Part shown: piece after piece, positions 35,546 through 44,734 of the stretch
Layout of the letters: every line of letters begins with the position of its first letter
Position numbering within the stretch: the stretch's first letter is position 1
Assembly (NCBI GenBank): GCA_040404065.1
Contig: JBBAJM010000001.1
DNA from: Fontibacterium sp040404065
GTDB taxonomy: Bacteria; Pseudomonadota; Alphaproteobacteria; Pelagibacterales; Pelagibacteraceae
DNA length: 64,000 nt
Direction: 5' to 3' (one strand)
Made by a program: the position numbers and the translations under genes
The notes under the pieces: generated by a model
The model's database searches: none
The model's input: only the letters and a program-made list of their open reading frames with translations
Told to the model about the DNA's origin: nothing

Positions 35546-35707
35546 TTATAGTATTCCTTTTGTCACAACGTTTAGTAACACTGGCGCACCTAAAATAAAT
35601 GCTAGTGCCACAACTAAACCAACAAGCTTTGCAGCACCTATTAAAGTAATTGCAAGCTCATCCGTGTTAGGACCTACTACTCTTAATGTTTCAACTTTTG
35701 TGTTCAT
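35546..35707 (-). CDS. Small hypothetical single-helix membrane protein (53 aa)
   Basis: This ORF in the 290-nt gap between selO and the lpxR-like gene starts at ATG 35707. It has a polar start (MNTKVETLRVVGPNTDELAI) and one hydrophobic helix at about residues 20-48. There is no clear ribosome-binding site. Amino acid composition looks like real protein and it is the only plausible content of the gap. No family recognised. Confidence 0.5.
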   Translation of the reverse strand: MNTKVETLRVVGPNTDELAITLIGAAKLVGLVVALAFILGAPVLLNVVTKGIL

Positions 35708-35788
35708 GCGAGCTATATAGATTGCAAATGTAATAAATTCATGAACAATTTGTGTCTTAATTGTGAAAGTTGTATTAATTTTTTTAAA

Positions 35789-36919
35789 ATGCGCAGTTTA
35801 GTAATTCTTATTGTTATTTTTTTGTTTCAAAGCACATTTGCGTTTGCAGATTGCTTGGTTGACGATCAACTAAAGTTTAAAAGTTATAATTTTAGAATAG
35901 AAAACGACTACTTTAACAACCAAGACGCCAATTATACCAGTGGCGTCATTTTCTCTGGTGTGACCCACGATTTTAAGTCAACGACTGGAAATGAGTGTTT
36001 ACCTACTATTATGCAGCTGCATGGAAAAATTTTATCATTCCTTGATGGTAACATTCTTAAAAAAGAAGAGGGAATTTCAAAAAATATTTACTTTAACGCT
36101 TATCAAAGAATGTACACACCAACTGATGACAAAACATCAACTCTTGTTAGGGATGATAGACCTTATTCTGGGATTGTCGCTTTAGACGTTGGGGTGAATG
36201 AAAGACACCGAGATCATTCTAATGACACACAGGTATTAGATTCTAAACAATTTACACTTGGGGTAATAGGTCCTCTTTCCTTTGTAAGACAATCTCAAAA
36301 TATTGTTCATGATGCTTTTGATGTTTATAGAGCTTCGGGCTGGGATAATCAGTTAGGAACTGAACCAGCACTTATGTATATGTTTGAAAGAAAAATTAAA
36401 ACGGATTTGCAGCAAAATACTTATACGCCTGGCATTTCAAAAGATTTAATAAGATTTTATGGTTTTAAAGTTGGAAATATTTCAACCTCAGTAAACGTTG
36501 GTCTTGAAGGTAGATACGGACTAAATATTCCAAATGATTTTGGTAGCGCTGCCGATTATTCGGGCTGTGATAATACCGCGCCTGCATCAGGAACAATTCC
36601 ATCTGGAAAGACTGATTCTTGCGTTGATAAAGGAGATCTGCTTTTACCTATTCCATTAGGGGCCCACTTGTTTGCACTAACTGAATTAACAGGTGTTGCT
36701 TATGATTTTTCTTTAGATGGTAATCTTTTAGAAAACAATCATCACGTAAATAAAAAGCCCGTAGTTGGAAAATTATCTTATGGAATAAGCTCTCTTATCC
36801 CAATTCACAATGATAAAAATTTAAAACTCGTTGCAATGCAAGTAATTCAATCAAAAGAGTTTGAAGAACAAAAAAGAATTCACCGATACGTGTCAATTAC
36901 AGTCGGCTTAGATTTTTAA
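35789..36919 (+). CDS. LpxR-like lipid A deacylase (DUF2219), outer membrane
   Basis: A beta-barrel outer-membrane enzyme family that removes the 3'-acyloxyacyl group from lipid A. I start at ATG 35789, where MRSLVILIVIFLFQSTFAFA forms a signal peptide; an ATG at 35741 would put 16 Cys-rich residues before it. Family elements include YNFRIENDYFNNQDANYTSG, whose Asn-Asp and Thr match the LpxR active site, and DDRPYSGIVALDVG. It ends in an aromatic strand (VGLDF), as barrels do. The stop overlaps the convergent clpB gene by 4 nt. Confidence 0.87.
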   Translation: MRSLVILIVIFLFQSTFAFADCLVDDQLKFKSYNFRIENDYFNNQDANYTSGVIFSGVTHDFKSTTGNECLPTIMQLHGKILSFLDGNILKKEEGISKNIYFNAYQRMYTPTDDKTSTLVRDDRPYSGIVALDVGVNERHRDHSNDTQVLDSKQFTLGVIGPLSFVRQSQNIVHDAFDVYRASGWDNQLGTEPALMYMFERKIKTDLQQNTYTPGISKDLIRFYGFKVGNISTSVNVGLEGRYGLNIPNDFGSAADYSGCDNTAPASGTIPSGKTDSCVDKGDLLLPIPLGAHLFALTELTGVAYDFSLDGNLLENNHHVNKKPVVGKLSYGISSLIPIHNDKNLKLVAMQVIQSKEFEEQKRIHRYVSITVGLDF

Positions 36920-39504
36920 TTGATTGCGAATATTTTATTATTCAAAACTAACTGATCACCATCCACATCAATCTTAATCTGATCTAATTTTTTATCTTTC
37001 ATATCCAAGATTAAATTTGCAATTGGATTTTGAATGTATTTTTGGATCGCTCTTTTTAAAGGTCTAGCACCATATTCTTGGTCAAATCCTTTATTTGCTA
37101 ACCATTCTACAGCGTTGTCTGTGATTGAAAAAGTTAAGTTTTTATCTTTTAAGATATTTTTCAAATTGTTCACTTGGATCTTAACAATCTCTTTAATCTC
37201 TTCTTTTTGAAGTCTATCGAAAACAATGATGTCATCTAATCTATTTACAAACTCAGGTCTGAAAGATTTTTTAACAACCTCCATTACTTTTTCTTTTGTT
37301 CTTTCATCTAACTTATCGCTCTTATTCGCTTGAATGAATTCTGAGCCAAGATTGGATGTTAAAATGATAATTGTGTTTTTAAAATCAACTACTCTGCCTT
37401 GACCATCTGTTAATCTTCCATCATCTAATATCTGTAGGAAAATATTAAATACATCTGGATGAGCTTTTTCAACTTCATCAAATAAAATTACCTGGTAAGG
37501 TCTTCGTCTAACAGACTCTGTTAAGGAACCACCTTGATCGTAACCCACATATCCTGGAGGGGCGCCAATTAATCTGCTCACAGAGTGTTTTTCCATATAC
37601 TCCGACATGTCAATTCTGATCATTGCGTTTTGATCATCAAATAAAAATGATGCAAGCGCTTTACTTAATTCAGTTTTACCAACTCCCGTTGGTCCTAAAA
37701 AAAGGAATGAACCAAGGGGCCTATTTGGATCTTGGATTCCAGCTTTTGATCTTCGAACTGCATTACTTACAGAAGTAATAGCTTCTTTTTGACCAATGAC
37801 TTTAGTTGAGATTACTTTCTCCATAGAAAGTACTTTCTGTCTTTCTCCTTCTAATAATTTATCAATTTGAATTCCTGTCCATTTAGAAACCACAGCTGCA
37901 ATCTCATTCTCACCTACTTCTTTGTTTAAAGTTTTATACTGTCCAACAGATCCTTTATCCTGTTCTTTTAATTTTTTTTCTAATTCAGGAAGTTTGCCAT
38001 ACATAATCTCGCTCGCTTTTGTAAGGTCGCCTTTTTTCTGATAATTGTTTAATAAGACTCTATTACGTTCAATTTCTTCCTTAATTTTTTGAACCGACTG
38101 AATCTGATTTTTTTCTTTCGCCCATACCTCTGTAAGCGATGCTGATTTTTTGTCTAATTCAGCAATTTTCTCATCTAATTCTTTTAATCTAATTTTTGAA
38201 AGTGAATCATCTTCTTTTTTTAAAGCTTCTCTTTCAATTTTAAACTGAATAGCTTTTCGATCGATCTCATCAATATTTTCTGGTTTTGAATCTATTTCCA
38301 TTCGAAGTTTGCTAGATGCTTCGTCCATTAAATCGATTGCTTTATCCGGTAAAAATCTATCCGTAATGTAGCGATTTGAAAGTACTGCGGCTGAAACAAG
38401 TGCGTTATCAGAAATGTGCACTCCATGGTGCATTTCATATTTTTCTTTAAGTCCTCTTAAAATTGAAATGGTATCTTCAACAGAAGGCTGCGTTACAAAT
38501 ACAGGTTGGAATCTTCTAGTTAACGCCGCATCTTTTTCTACATACTTTCTATATTCTGCAAGCGTAGTCGCTCCAATACAATGCAGTTCTCCTCGTGCAA
38601 GAGCTGGCTTTAACATGTTTGATGCATCCATAGATCCATCGCCTGCGCCTGCTCCAACTAAAGTGTGCATCTCATCGATGAACACTATCACTTCACCTTG
38701 TTGGGCAGTAATTTCTTTAAGAACTGCCTTTAATCTTTCTTCAAATTCACCTCTAAATTTAGCGCCCGCAATTAACAAACCTAAATCTAAAGCTAATAAT
38801 TTTTTGCCTCTTAAACTTTCTGGAACGTCATCGTTTACAATTCTAAGAGCAAGTCCTTCAACGATTGCTGTTTTACCAACTCCTGGCTCTCCAATTAAAA
38901 CTGGGTTATTTTTAGTTCTTCGTGAAAGAACTTGAATAGCACGTCTAATTTCTTCATCACGGCCAATTACTGGATCTAATTTTCCGTTTCTTGCTTTCTC
39001 TGTAATATCAATTGTGTATTTCTTTAACGACTCATAATTTGCATCGTCATTTGCATTAGTCACTTTTTGACCTTTACGCATTGTCTCAAGTACTGATTTA
39101 AATTTACTTAAATTAAATCCATTATTTTGTAGTAATTTTAATAAGTTTTTATCGGTTGCAAGTATGGCCTCGAATATATTTTCAACTGGAACATATTCAT
39201 CGCCTTTTTGTTTTGAAATTTTCTTAGCTTCTTCAAGGGTAACTACGAATTCTTTTGATGCGCTAATTCCACCTGAATTTCCAGTAACCGCAGGTATTTT
39301 TTTTAATTCTTTTTCTATGGCTGATTTTGCAACCTTCAGATCAAGTCCTGCTGGGGTAAGTAATAATAACGCAGTATCATCATCGTCAATGATTCCGCTT
39401 AATAAATGCACTGGTTGTAATAGCTGATGATTTTGCATCATCGCTAAAACCTGAGCTGAATTCAGTATTTCTTTTGATCGTTCTGTAAACTTATTCAAAT
39501 CCAT
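36916..39504 (-). CDS. clpB: Chaperone ClpB (AAA+ disaggregase)
   Basis: An 862-residue Hsp100 that rescues aggregated proteins together with DnaK. In order: Clp N-domain (MDLNKFTERSKEILNSAQ), first ATPase with Walker A GEPGVGKT and Walker B VIVFIDEMHTL, a coiled-coil middle domain (about 410-530), and a second ATPase with GPTGVGKT and VILFDEVEKAH. The middle domain distinguishes ClpB from ClpA/ClpC. Only a promoter-like sequence very close to the ATG is seen upstream, with no ribosome-binding site. Confidence 0.97.
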   Translation of the reverse strand: MDLNKFTERSKEILNSAQVLAMMQNHQLLQPVHLLSGIIDDDDTALLLLTPAGLDLKVAKSAIEKELKKIPAVTGNSGGISASKEFVVTLEEAKKISKQKGDEYVPVENIFEAILATDKNLLKLLQNNGFNLSKFKSVLETMRKGQKVTNANDDANYESLKKYTIDITEKARNGKLDPVIGRDEEIRRAIQVLSRRTKNNPVLIGEPGVGKTAIVEGLALRIVNDDVPESLRGKKLLALDLGLLIAGAKFRGEFEERLKAVLKEITAQQGEVIVFIDEMHTLVGAGAGDGSMDASNMLKPALARGELHCIGATTLAEYRKYVEKDAALTRRFQPVFVTQPSVEDTISILRGLKEKYEMHHGVHISDNALVSAAVLSNRYITDRFLPDKAIDLMDEASSKLRMEIDSKPENIDEIDRKAIQFKIEREALKKEDDSLSKIRLKELDEKIAELDKKSASLTEVWAKEKNQIQSVQKIKEEIERNRVLLNNYQKKGDLTKASEIMYGKLPELEKKLKEQDKGSVGQYKTLNKEVGENEIAAVVSKWTGIQIDKLLEGERQKVLSMEKVISTKVIGQKEAITSVSNAVRRSKAGIQDPNRPLGSFLFLGPTGVGKTELSKALASFLFDDQNAMIRIDMSEYMEKHSVSRLIGAPPGYVGYDQGGSLTESVRRRPYQVILFDEVEKAHPDVFNIFLQILDDGRLTDGQGRVVDFKNTIIILTSNLGSEFIQANKSDKLDERTKEKVMEVVKKSFRPEFVNRLDDIIVFDRLQKEEIKEIVKIQVNNLKNILKDKNLTFSITDNAVEWLANKGFDQEYGARPLKRAIQKYIQNPIANLILDMKDKKLDQIKIDVDGDQLVLNNKIFAIN

Positions 39505-39510
39505 AATAAC

Positions 39511-39539
39511 TATATGGTTATGATTTTATGCACTTTCAA
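39511..39539 (-). promoter_or_regulatory. Putative clpB promoter very close to the start codon
   Basis: On the minus strand TTGAAA (39539-39534) and CATATA (39516-39511) are separated by 17 nt. The -10 ends 6 nt before the clpB ATG, so transcription would start at or beside the start codon. Confidence 0.35.
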
Positions 39540-39572
39540 TAATGACTATAAAATAAAAAAGAACGCTAACCC

Positions 39573-39601
39573 CTTGAAATTCTATAAAATTGATACTTAT
39601 T
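39573..39601 (+). promoter_or_regulatory. Putative RpoH-like promoter ahead of the DUF6356 gene
   Basis: CTTGAA and CTTATT separated by 17 nt resemble alphaproteobacterial heat-shock promoters. It would give a leader of roughly 30 nt to the gene at 39638. Confidence 0.3.
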
Positions 39602-39637
39602 AAGTAGATAGGAATATAATATGGGTAATAATTAATA

Positions 39638-39859
39638 ATGTTCAATAAAATTAAAAGACATCTTGAGCTTGCAAACAAAGGTTACTTTGAACACATGATT
39701 TTTGCGATGAAAATTGGCCTAAAGTGTCTTTGGTCCTTCGTTACTGCCTTTGTTCACGCTATCAATCCAGCGTGGTTCGAATACACTACCAGCAGAAGAA
39801 TTAAGAGAATGAATGACAAATTTGAAAAAAATAGAATTAACCAACAAATGAAAGAATAA
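39638..39859 (+). CDS. DUF6356 family small protein
   Basis: A 73-residue protein with the pattern GYFEHMIFAMKIGLKCLWSFV and AFVHAINPAWFEYTTS, matching a conserved alphaproteobacterial family of unknown function, sometimes annotated as capsule-related without evidence. One amphipathic helix and a basic tail are visible. The DUF1993 gene follows 8 nt later. Confidence 0.75.
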   Translation: MFNKIKRHLELANKGYFEHMIFAMKIGLKCLWSFVTAFVHAINPAWFEYTTSRRIKRMNDKFEKNRINQQMKE

Positions 39860-39867
39860 ATAAAATC

Positions 39868-40362
39868 ATGTCTATGTATCAAAACTCAATAGCCCAGTTT
39901 AAAAAAATGCTTACTAACACATCTGCTATTTTAAAAAAAGCAGAAGATCATGCAAAAGCCAAAGAAATCGAACCTAAAGCTTTATTGGAAGCTAGATTAT
40001 TTCCAAATATGTTTAATCTAATAAAACAAATTCAAATTGCCACAGATCAAGTCAGGCATGGCTTTGGCAGAATTGCTGGTATTGAATTATTAAATCTTAA
40101 TGATTCAGAAAATTCTTTTTCGGATTTGCAAAATCGTATTAAACAAACCATAGAATACTTAAATAAAATTAAACCTGAACAATTAAAAGGAACTGAGCAA
40201 AAAGAGATTAAATTTTCAATCAGAGAGCATAACTTTGAATTTAAAGCTGAGGATTATATTGCAACTTGGATTATTCCAAATTTCTATTTTCACATTATGA
40301 CTGCCTATAATCTACTTAGACACAATGGTGTTGAAATTGGGAAAAAAGATTATTTAGGCTAA
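39868..40362 (+). CDS. DUF1993 domain protein
   Basis: A 164-residue, probably helical-bundle (DinB-like) protein. The pattern runs from ARLFPNMFNLIKQIQIATDQV to NFYFHIMTAYNLLRHNGVEIGKKDYLG at the end, typical of DUF1993. Function unknown. It is co-oriented with the DUF6356 gene and convergent, 1 nt apart, with the lipoprotein gene. Confidence 0.85.
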   Translation: MSMYQNSIAQFKKMLTNTSAILKKAEDHAKAKEIEPKALLEARLFPNMFNLIKQIQIATDQVRHGFGRIAGIELLNLNDSENSFSDLQNRIKQTIEYLNKIKPEQLKGTEQKEIKFSIREHNFEFKAEDYIATWIIPNFYFHIMTAYNLLRHNGVEIGKKDYLG

Positions 40363-40363
40363 A

Positions 40364-40828
40364 TTATTTTAGATTGGTTGGCAAAACTCGAACGGCGTCT
40401 TTACCAAATACGATCGTTACTTTTTGACCTACTTTAAATCCTGTATCATCTTTACCAGCTGAACCTTGGATCACTGTTAATGGCTTTGTCTCTTTCTCAA
40501 GATTTAAAGTGTACTGAAATCCATTGTGTTCACCTAATTTAACTGGAGCATAATAGCCAATCACCGCTCCAAAAATTGCACCTGCAACAGTAACTAATTC
40601 TCTATATTTGCCTTCAGTCGTTCTTCCCGCAACTCCTCCAAGAACAGCTCCAGCACCTGCTGCAACTTCTGAGTTTTTTCCCTGGATAGTTACTGGCACA
40701 ACATCAACAACCGTTGCTATTTGTGTAGTTAATAATTTCTGAGCATCATCACCTGAAACAACAGTTGGGTTTGTTCCGCAGGCATTTAATAAAAGAATAA
40801 TTAATAAAGAAGAAAATATTTTTTTCAT
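40364..40828 (-). CDS. Glycine-zipper outer-membrane lipoprotein (SlyB/OsmB-like)
   Basis: A 154-residue lipoprotein: the lipobox LLNAC gives the lipidated Cys17. A glycine-zipper double helix follows at about 57-95 (AAGAGAVLGGVAGRTTEG and AGAIFGAVIGYYA), then a small beta domain of about 45 residues. Such proteins help stabilise the outer membrane. It ends next to the DUF1993 gene and starts 15 nt from the MAPEG gene stop. Confidence 0.85.
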   Translation of the reverse strand: MKKIFSSLLIILLLNACGTNPTVVSGDDAQKLLTTQIATVVDVVPVTIQGKNSEVAAGAGAVLGGVAGRTTEGKYRELVTVAGAIFGAVIGYYAPVKLGEHNGFQYTLNLEKETKPLTVIQGSAGKDDTGFKVGQKVTIVFGKDAVRVLPTNLK

Positions 40829-40843
40829 ATTTTTTTGTTTTGT

Positions 40844-41224
40844 TTAACGAAAATATAAATAAAGTAGATAAAAACTATTCAGTGTGTAAATAAGTAGAGT
40901 AGCTATCATACCTATTGCTCTAAATTTTATTTTTTCTTTAAACATACTGTAAGCGTGTGAAACGCGTCCAAGTACAAATAAAATATTTACAACTAAAAGA
41001 TAAATAGCATCCGCGTCTAATGCCTCTAATAAAAAAGAAGAGATAATAAAAAAAACAGTAAATTCAAAAAAATTACCATGAGCTCGAATAGCTCTAATTA
41101 ATTTTTTATTATTTCCATCGCCGTAGGCAATCCTTGTTGATTTTCTTATTTTGATAGTAAAAATTGTAAGAACTAAGTAAAAAATTATAAAAATAATTGT
41201 AAATAAAACTGAAATACTGAACAT
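40844..41224 (-). CDS. MAPEG family membrane protein
   Basis: A 126-residue, four-helix protein with the family pattern KLIRAIRAHGNFFEFTVFF and LGRVSHAYSMFK. Eukaryotic members are glutathione-dependent enzymes; bacterial substrates are unknown. It lies 5 nt downstream of the glycosyltransferase gene on the same strand but has more balanced composition than that gene. Confidence 0.87.
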   Translation of the reverse strand: MFSISVLFTIIFIIFYLVLTIFTIKIRKSTRIAYGDGNNKKLIRAIRAHGNFFEFTVFFIISSFLLEALDADAIYLLVVNILFVLGRVSHAYSMFKEKIKFRAIGMIATLLIYTLNSFYLLYLYFR

Positions 41225-41229
41225 ATTTA

Positions 41230-41937
41230 CTATTTATAAAGCAATTTAAGTCTTAAAACATTAAAAAAAGTTCTAAAGATTTCTATTTTTGAAATTTTTG
41301 AACTACCGCTGTATCTAGAGCTAAAATGAATAGGTATCTGATATATTGGAACATTTAATTTATGAATCTTAAAGATTGTTTCCATAAAAAAACTATAACC
41401 TTTAGATTTAATTTCATTTATATTCAATTTTGATAATTTTTTAAGATCAAAACCTCTATAAGACGTCGTAAATTCGTTAGAATTAATATTTAAAAAAAAT
41501 TTAATAAAGAAATTACCAAAATAGCTAATATAAAATCTAAATCCTTCTAAATCGCATTTGCCTCCATGTATATAGCGCGAGCCAATAACAAAAGGCTTAA
41601 ACTGCAATAATTTAATAAATTTCCTAATAACAGCTGGATCGTGCGATAAATCTGCATCCATTGTAATTAAGTTTCTATATTTATTTTTTTTAGCATAATC
41701 AAAGGCTAATTTATGAGCAGAATCCAGTCCTAACTTTTTAGTTCTTATAATTAATTTAAAATTTTTTTTTTTCTTTTTTAAATATTTTTTTAAAAACTCT
41801 AGAGTTCCGTCTTTGGAATTATCATCTACAACTAATATATCTAAAGATATATTTAATTTATCTATTTTATTAAGCAAAAGTTTAATATTTGGAAATTCAT
41901 TGTAGGTAGCTGTAAATATTAAACTTTTTTTTAACAT
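41230..41937 (-). CDS. Family 2 glycosyltransferase (polyprenol-phosphate sugar synthase type)
   Basis: A 235-residue GT-A enzyme resembling dolichyl-phosphate mannose synthase. The nucleotide-sugar site has LVVDDNSKDGT and the metal motif in TMDADLSHDP, followed by GSRYIHGG. No C-terminal transmembrane pair is present. The coding sequence is unusually rich in A/T and Lys compared with flanking genes, as is the divergent dehydratase gene. The likely role is moving a sugar onto a lipid carrier for surface glycan. Confidence 0.87.
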   Translation of the reverse strand: MLKKSLIFTATYNEFPNIKLLLNKIDKLNISLDILVVDDNSKDGTLEFLKKYLKKKKKNFKLIIRTKKLGLDSAHKLAFDYAKKNKYRNLITMDADLSHDPAVIRKFIKLLQFKPFVIGSRYIHGGKCDLEGFRFYISYFGNFFIKFFLNINSNEFTTSYRGFDLKKLSKLNINEIKSKGYSFFMETIFKIHKLNVPIYQIPIHFSSRYSGSSKISKIEIFRTFFNVLRLKLLYK

Positions 41938-41957
41938 ATCTTTAAGTTAATTTAAAA

Positions 41958-42932
41958 TTGATTATGAATAAAGTTTTTATTATTGGTGGAACAGGTCAAT
42001 TTGGATTTTATTTATCAAAATTATTACTAAATAATACAACTAAAATATATATAACTTCTAGAAACATTCATAGTACTAAAATTAAATTTTTCAAAAATAT
42101 TTTTAAAAATAGAATCACTTTTATAAAGCTGGATATTTATAATAAAAAAAAAATCTATTTTTACTTAAAAAATATAAAACCAAATTATATCTTTTATTTA
42201 GCCGCACAGAGTTCTGTTTTTAAATCATTTAAAAAGAGCAAAGAAACATTAAAATCAAATTTTGATGGTTGTAAAAATGTATTAGATATTCTGGTTCAAC
42301 TAAATATTGATGCAAAATTCTTTAATGCATCTTCATCTGAAATGTTTGGTAATATTAAAGATAAAATTACAATTCATACTCAAAAAAGACCCGTTAGTCC
42401 TTATGGAAAAGCAAAATTAAAAGCTTATAATTTAGTAAGAAAATACAGAAAAAAATTTAATTTAGAGCTTTATAATGGAGTTATCTTTAATTGCGAGTCT
42501 TATATAAGACCCAATAGTTTTGTTATTCCTAAAATTTGTTTATCGGCAATCCAAGCTAAAGTAGCGACCAGTCAAAATAAGAAAATATTTTTTAAATTTG
42601 GAAATCTTAATATAAAAAGAGATTTTGGTTGGTGCGAAGAATATGTAAAATATATATGGAAATATATGCATAGTAAAAATTATGACTTTATTATTGCAAC
42701 TGGAAAGACCTATTCGCTAAAAAAATTATTAAATGAAGCTTTTAAATTTTTTAAATTAGATTGGAGAAAATATATTATAGAAGATAAAAATTTTTATAGA
42801 AAAAAAGAAATTACATCAGTTGAAGCAAATATTCAGTATTTAAAATTAAAATATAAAAATATTCCTAAAATAAATGGTACTCAAATAGTAAAAAAGCTTG
42901 TTAGATATTATTTAATAAATAATATTAAATAA
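41958..42932 (+). CDS. GDP-mannose 4,6-dehydratase-like extended SDR
   Basis: A 324-residue sugar-nucleotide dehydratase. It shows the cofactor motif FIIGGTGQFGFYL, the AAQSSVFKSF loop, FNASSSEMFG and the Tyr-xxx-Lys in SPYGKAK, all in GDP-mannose dehydratase order. The canonical RGD-like and ENHESPRR motifs are changed (NCESYIRP), so the substrate is uncertain. It is divergent from the glycosyltransferase with only 20 nt between starts, and equally AT-rich, so the pair may have arrived together. Confidence 0.83.
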   Translation: MIMNKVFIIGGTGQFGFYLSKLLLNNTTKIYITSRNIHSTKIKFFKNIFKNRITFIKLDIYNKKKIYFYLKNIKPNYIFYLAAQSSVFKSFKKSKETLKSNFDGCKNVLDILVQLNIDAKFFNASSSEMFGNIKDKITIHTQKRPVSPYGKAKLKAYNLVRKYRKKFNLELYNGVIFNCESYIRPNSFVIPKICLSAIQAKVATSQNKKIFFKFGNLNIKRDFGWCEEYVKYIWKYMHSKNYDFIIATGKTYSLKKLLNEAFKFFKLDWRKYIIEDKNFYRKKEITSVEANIQYLKLKYKNIPKINGTQIVKKLVRYYLINNIK

Positions 42933-42963
42933 AAATTTTATTTAATAATGTTTCTTTTAAAAA

Positions 42964-43290
42964 TTATTTAGATAAAAGACCTAGTAACTTTAAAAAACCT
43001 AAAGCAAAAGTGCTAAACACCAAAACATAAAGGCCTATAATAGCATAACTAATAATCAAACTTGCTGTAATGAAGCCTTTTCCAGAATAACGACCTGGCT
43101 GATTATTAAAATCTTTAAGAGCCATGTGCCCTAAAATTAATGCAATAATCTGGAGTAAAAACGGAATAACATAAGACAAGAACAAACCTAAAATTGAAAT
43201 CGCAAAAGAAATCATTCCCATTACATGTAATGGCGGCAACTCAGTTGTAACTCGATGTTCAACAATTTTATGTGGATCTTTTTTAGCCAT
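42964..43290 (-). CDS. DUF4190-type small membrane protein
   Basis: A 108-residue protein with three helices: a first at about 23-45, the conserved ALILGHMALKDF loop, then GKGFITASLIISYAIIGLY, as in DUF4190 proteins. Function unknown. It lies 2 nt downstream of another small membrane-protein gene, so they are surely co-transcribed. Confidence 0.72.
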   Translation of the reverse strand: MAKKDPHKIVEHRVTTELPPLHVMGMISFAISILGLFLSYVIPFLLQIIALILGHMALKDFNNQPGRYSGKGFITASLIISYAIIGLYVLVFSTFALGFLKLLGLLSK

Positions 43291-43292
43291 TA

Positions 43293-43709
43293 TTATTTGC
43301 TTTCTTGATAATTTAAATAAGAACCATACGTTAATGCTAAAGAAGCAAGCAAAAATATATAACTTCCTGTTCCTGCTAAATTAACACTGTGACCAAAAAT
43401 AAAAGTAGTACGAGTTAAAATAAAAATAAGTGTTAAAAATGCAGCCAAGGCTCCAGATCCGACTTCCACAATAAAATTATGACTTGGATCTAAAAAAAAT
43501 CTTCTTCTTTTAAATATTTGATACACTGGCAAAATATAAAGAAGCATAATTAAAAAAGTTTGAATTTGAAAAGCATTAACCCAAATAAATCCAGCATTAA
43601 CCCAAGGGAAGAATAAGGAAATAAATGCAACTCCTGTTGAGACAAGAACAATTAATTGCCCCTTATCAAATTTTAAATCTTTAGTGTCAATTTTAATATC
43701 AATTTTCAT
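43293..43709 (-). CDS. Hypothetical four-helix membrane protein
   Basis: A 138-residue protein that I do not recognise. It has a short polar start with IKIDTKDLKFDKGQ and four hydrophobic segments at about 19-37, 44-62, 83-100 and 110-128. It directly precedes the DUF4190-like gene and probably acts with it in the membrane. Confidence 0.65.
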   Translation of the reverse strand: MKIDIKIDTKDLKFDKGQLIVLVSTGVAFISLFFPWVNAGFIWVNAFQIQTFLIMLLYILPVYQIFKRRRFFLDPSHNFIVEVGSGALAAFLTLIFILTRTTFIFGHSVNLAGTGSYIFLLASLALTYGSYLNYQESK

Positions 43710-43785
43710 AAATCTTACGAACCCTTGATATTAAATTTTTACAAAAATATCTATTAATTATTATATTTAGATTACAACTTAAGAT

Positions 43786-44637
43786 TTAAATTGAATTCTT
43801 AATTGCTTCTTTGATGTATTCAACACGAAGTGCTGTAACAAATTTTCCAGGCTTACCTTCTCCAATTTGAGAAGTATTTATTTTAATAACAGGCGTCACA
43901 AATGCAGTTGCTGAAGTAATAAATGCTTCATCTGCTGATTGCGCTTCTTGTAAAGAAAAATTTTTGTACACAACTTCATAACCTAATTCTTTTGCACAAT
44001 TCATAACAGCATCTCTTGTGATCCCGCTTAAAATAAGCTGATCTGAATGTCTGGTCTTAATAATTTTTCCTTTAACAATCCATGCGTTATTAGAAGATCC
44101 TTCCATAATATAGCCCTGTCTAATAAACCAAGCATCATCAAAGCCTTTTTCTGTTGCTTCAGTTTTTGCAAGACTTGGGTAAAGCAGTTGAGTTGTTTTA
44201 ATATCGCAACGTTTCCATCTTAAATCATCTAACGTCATAACTTTAATTCCATTTTTGGCATTTGGAGAATCCATAAGCTTCTTTTCTTGAGTAAATGCAA
44301 AAACAGTTGGTTGGATTTGTTCTTTTGGCATATCAAAACTTCGATCCGCAACTCCTCTCGTCACTTGTAAATAAACTAGTCCTTCTTTAATATTATTTAA
44401 TTCAAGAAGCTTTCGGTGGAATGTTAAAATTTCTTCATGGTTTAATAATTTTTTAAATTTTAACTCCGTCATAGAACGATCTAGTCGCTTCATATGATTT
44501 TTAAAATCTATTAATTTTCCTTCGAGAACTGAGGTTACCTCGTATACAGAATCTGCAAAAAGTAATGATCGATCAAAGATTGAGACCTTTGCTTCATCTT
44601 CTCTCTTAAATTCTCCATTAATATAAACTTGTCTCAT
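43786..44637 (-). CDS. dat: D-amino acid aminotransferase (class IV PLP enzyme)
   Basis: A 283-residue PLP-dependent transaminase. The catalytic Lys147 lies in RCDIKTTQLL, as in bacterial D-amino acid transaminases. FDRSLLFADSVYE at the N-terminus and EGSSNNAWIV plus LSGITRD in the C-terminal half are family features. It interconverts D-alanine and D-glutamate, which supply peptidoglycan. A branched-chain or aminodeoxychorismate role is possible but less likely with this motif set. Confidence 0.9.
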   Translation of the reverse strand: MRQVYINGEFKREDEAKVSIFDRSLLFADSVYEVTSVLEGKLIDFKNHMKRLDRSMTELKFKKLLNHEEILTFHRKLLELNNIKEGLVYLQVTRGVADRSFDMPKEQIQPTVFAFTQEKKLMDSPNAKNGIKVMTLDDLRWKRCDIKTTQLLYPSLAKTEATEKGFDDAWFIRQGYIMEGSSNNAWIVKGKIIKTRHSDQLILSGITRDAVMNCAKELGYEVVYKNFSLQEAQSADEAFITSATAFVTPVIKINTSQIGEGKPGKFVTALRVEYIKEAIKNSI

Positions 44638-44734
44638 ATAAATATTTTTATAAAAAAACTCTTAAATCAAATGATTAAATTTAAATACACAATAATTGTT
44701 GATAATTCAAAAAAATTTGAAAAGTAAATAATTT

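Noticed and set aside
38414..38935. 173-codon plus-strand frame inside clpB
   Set aside because: Opposite-strand shadow of the first ATPase domain of clpB; no ribosome site or family similarity.
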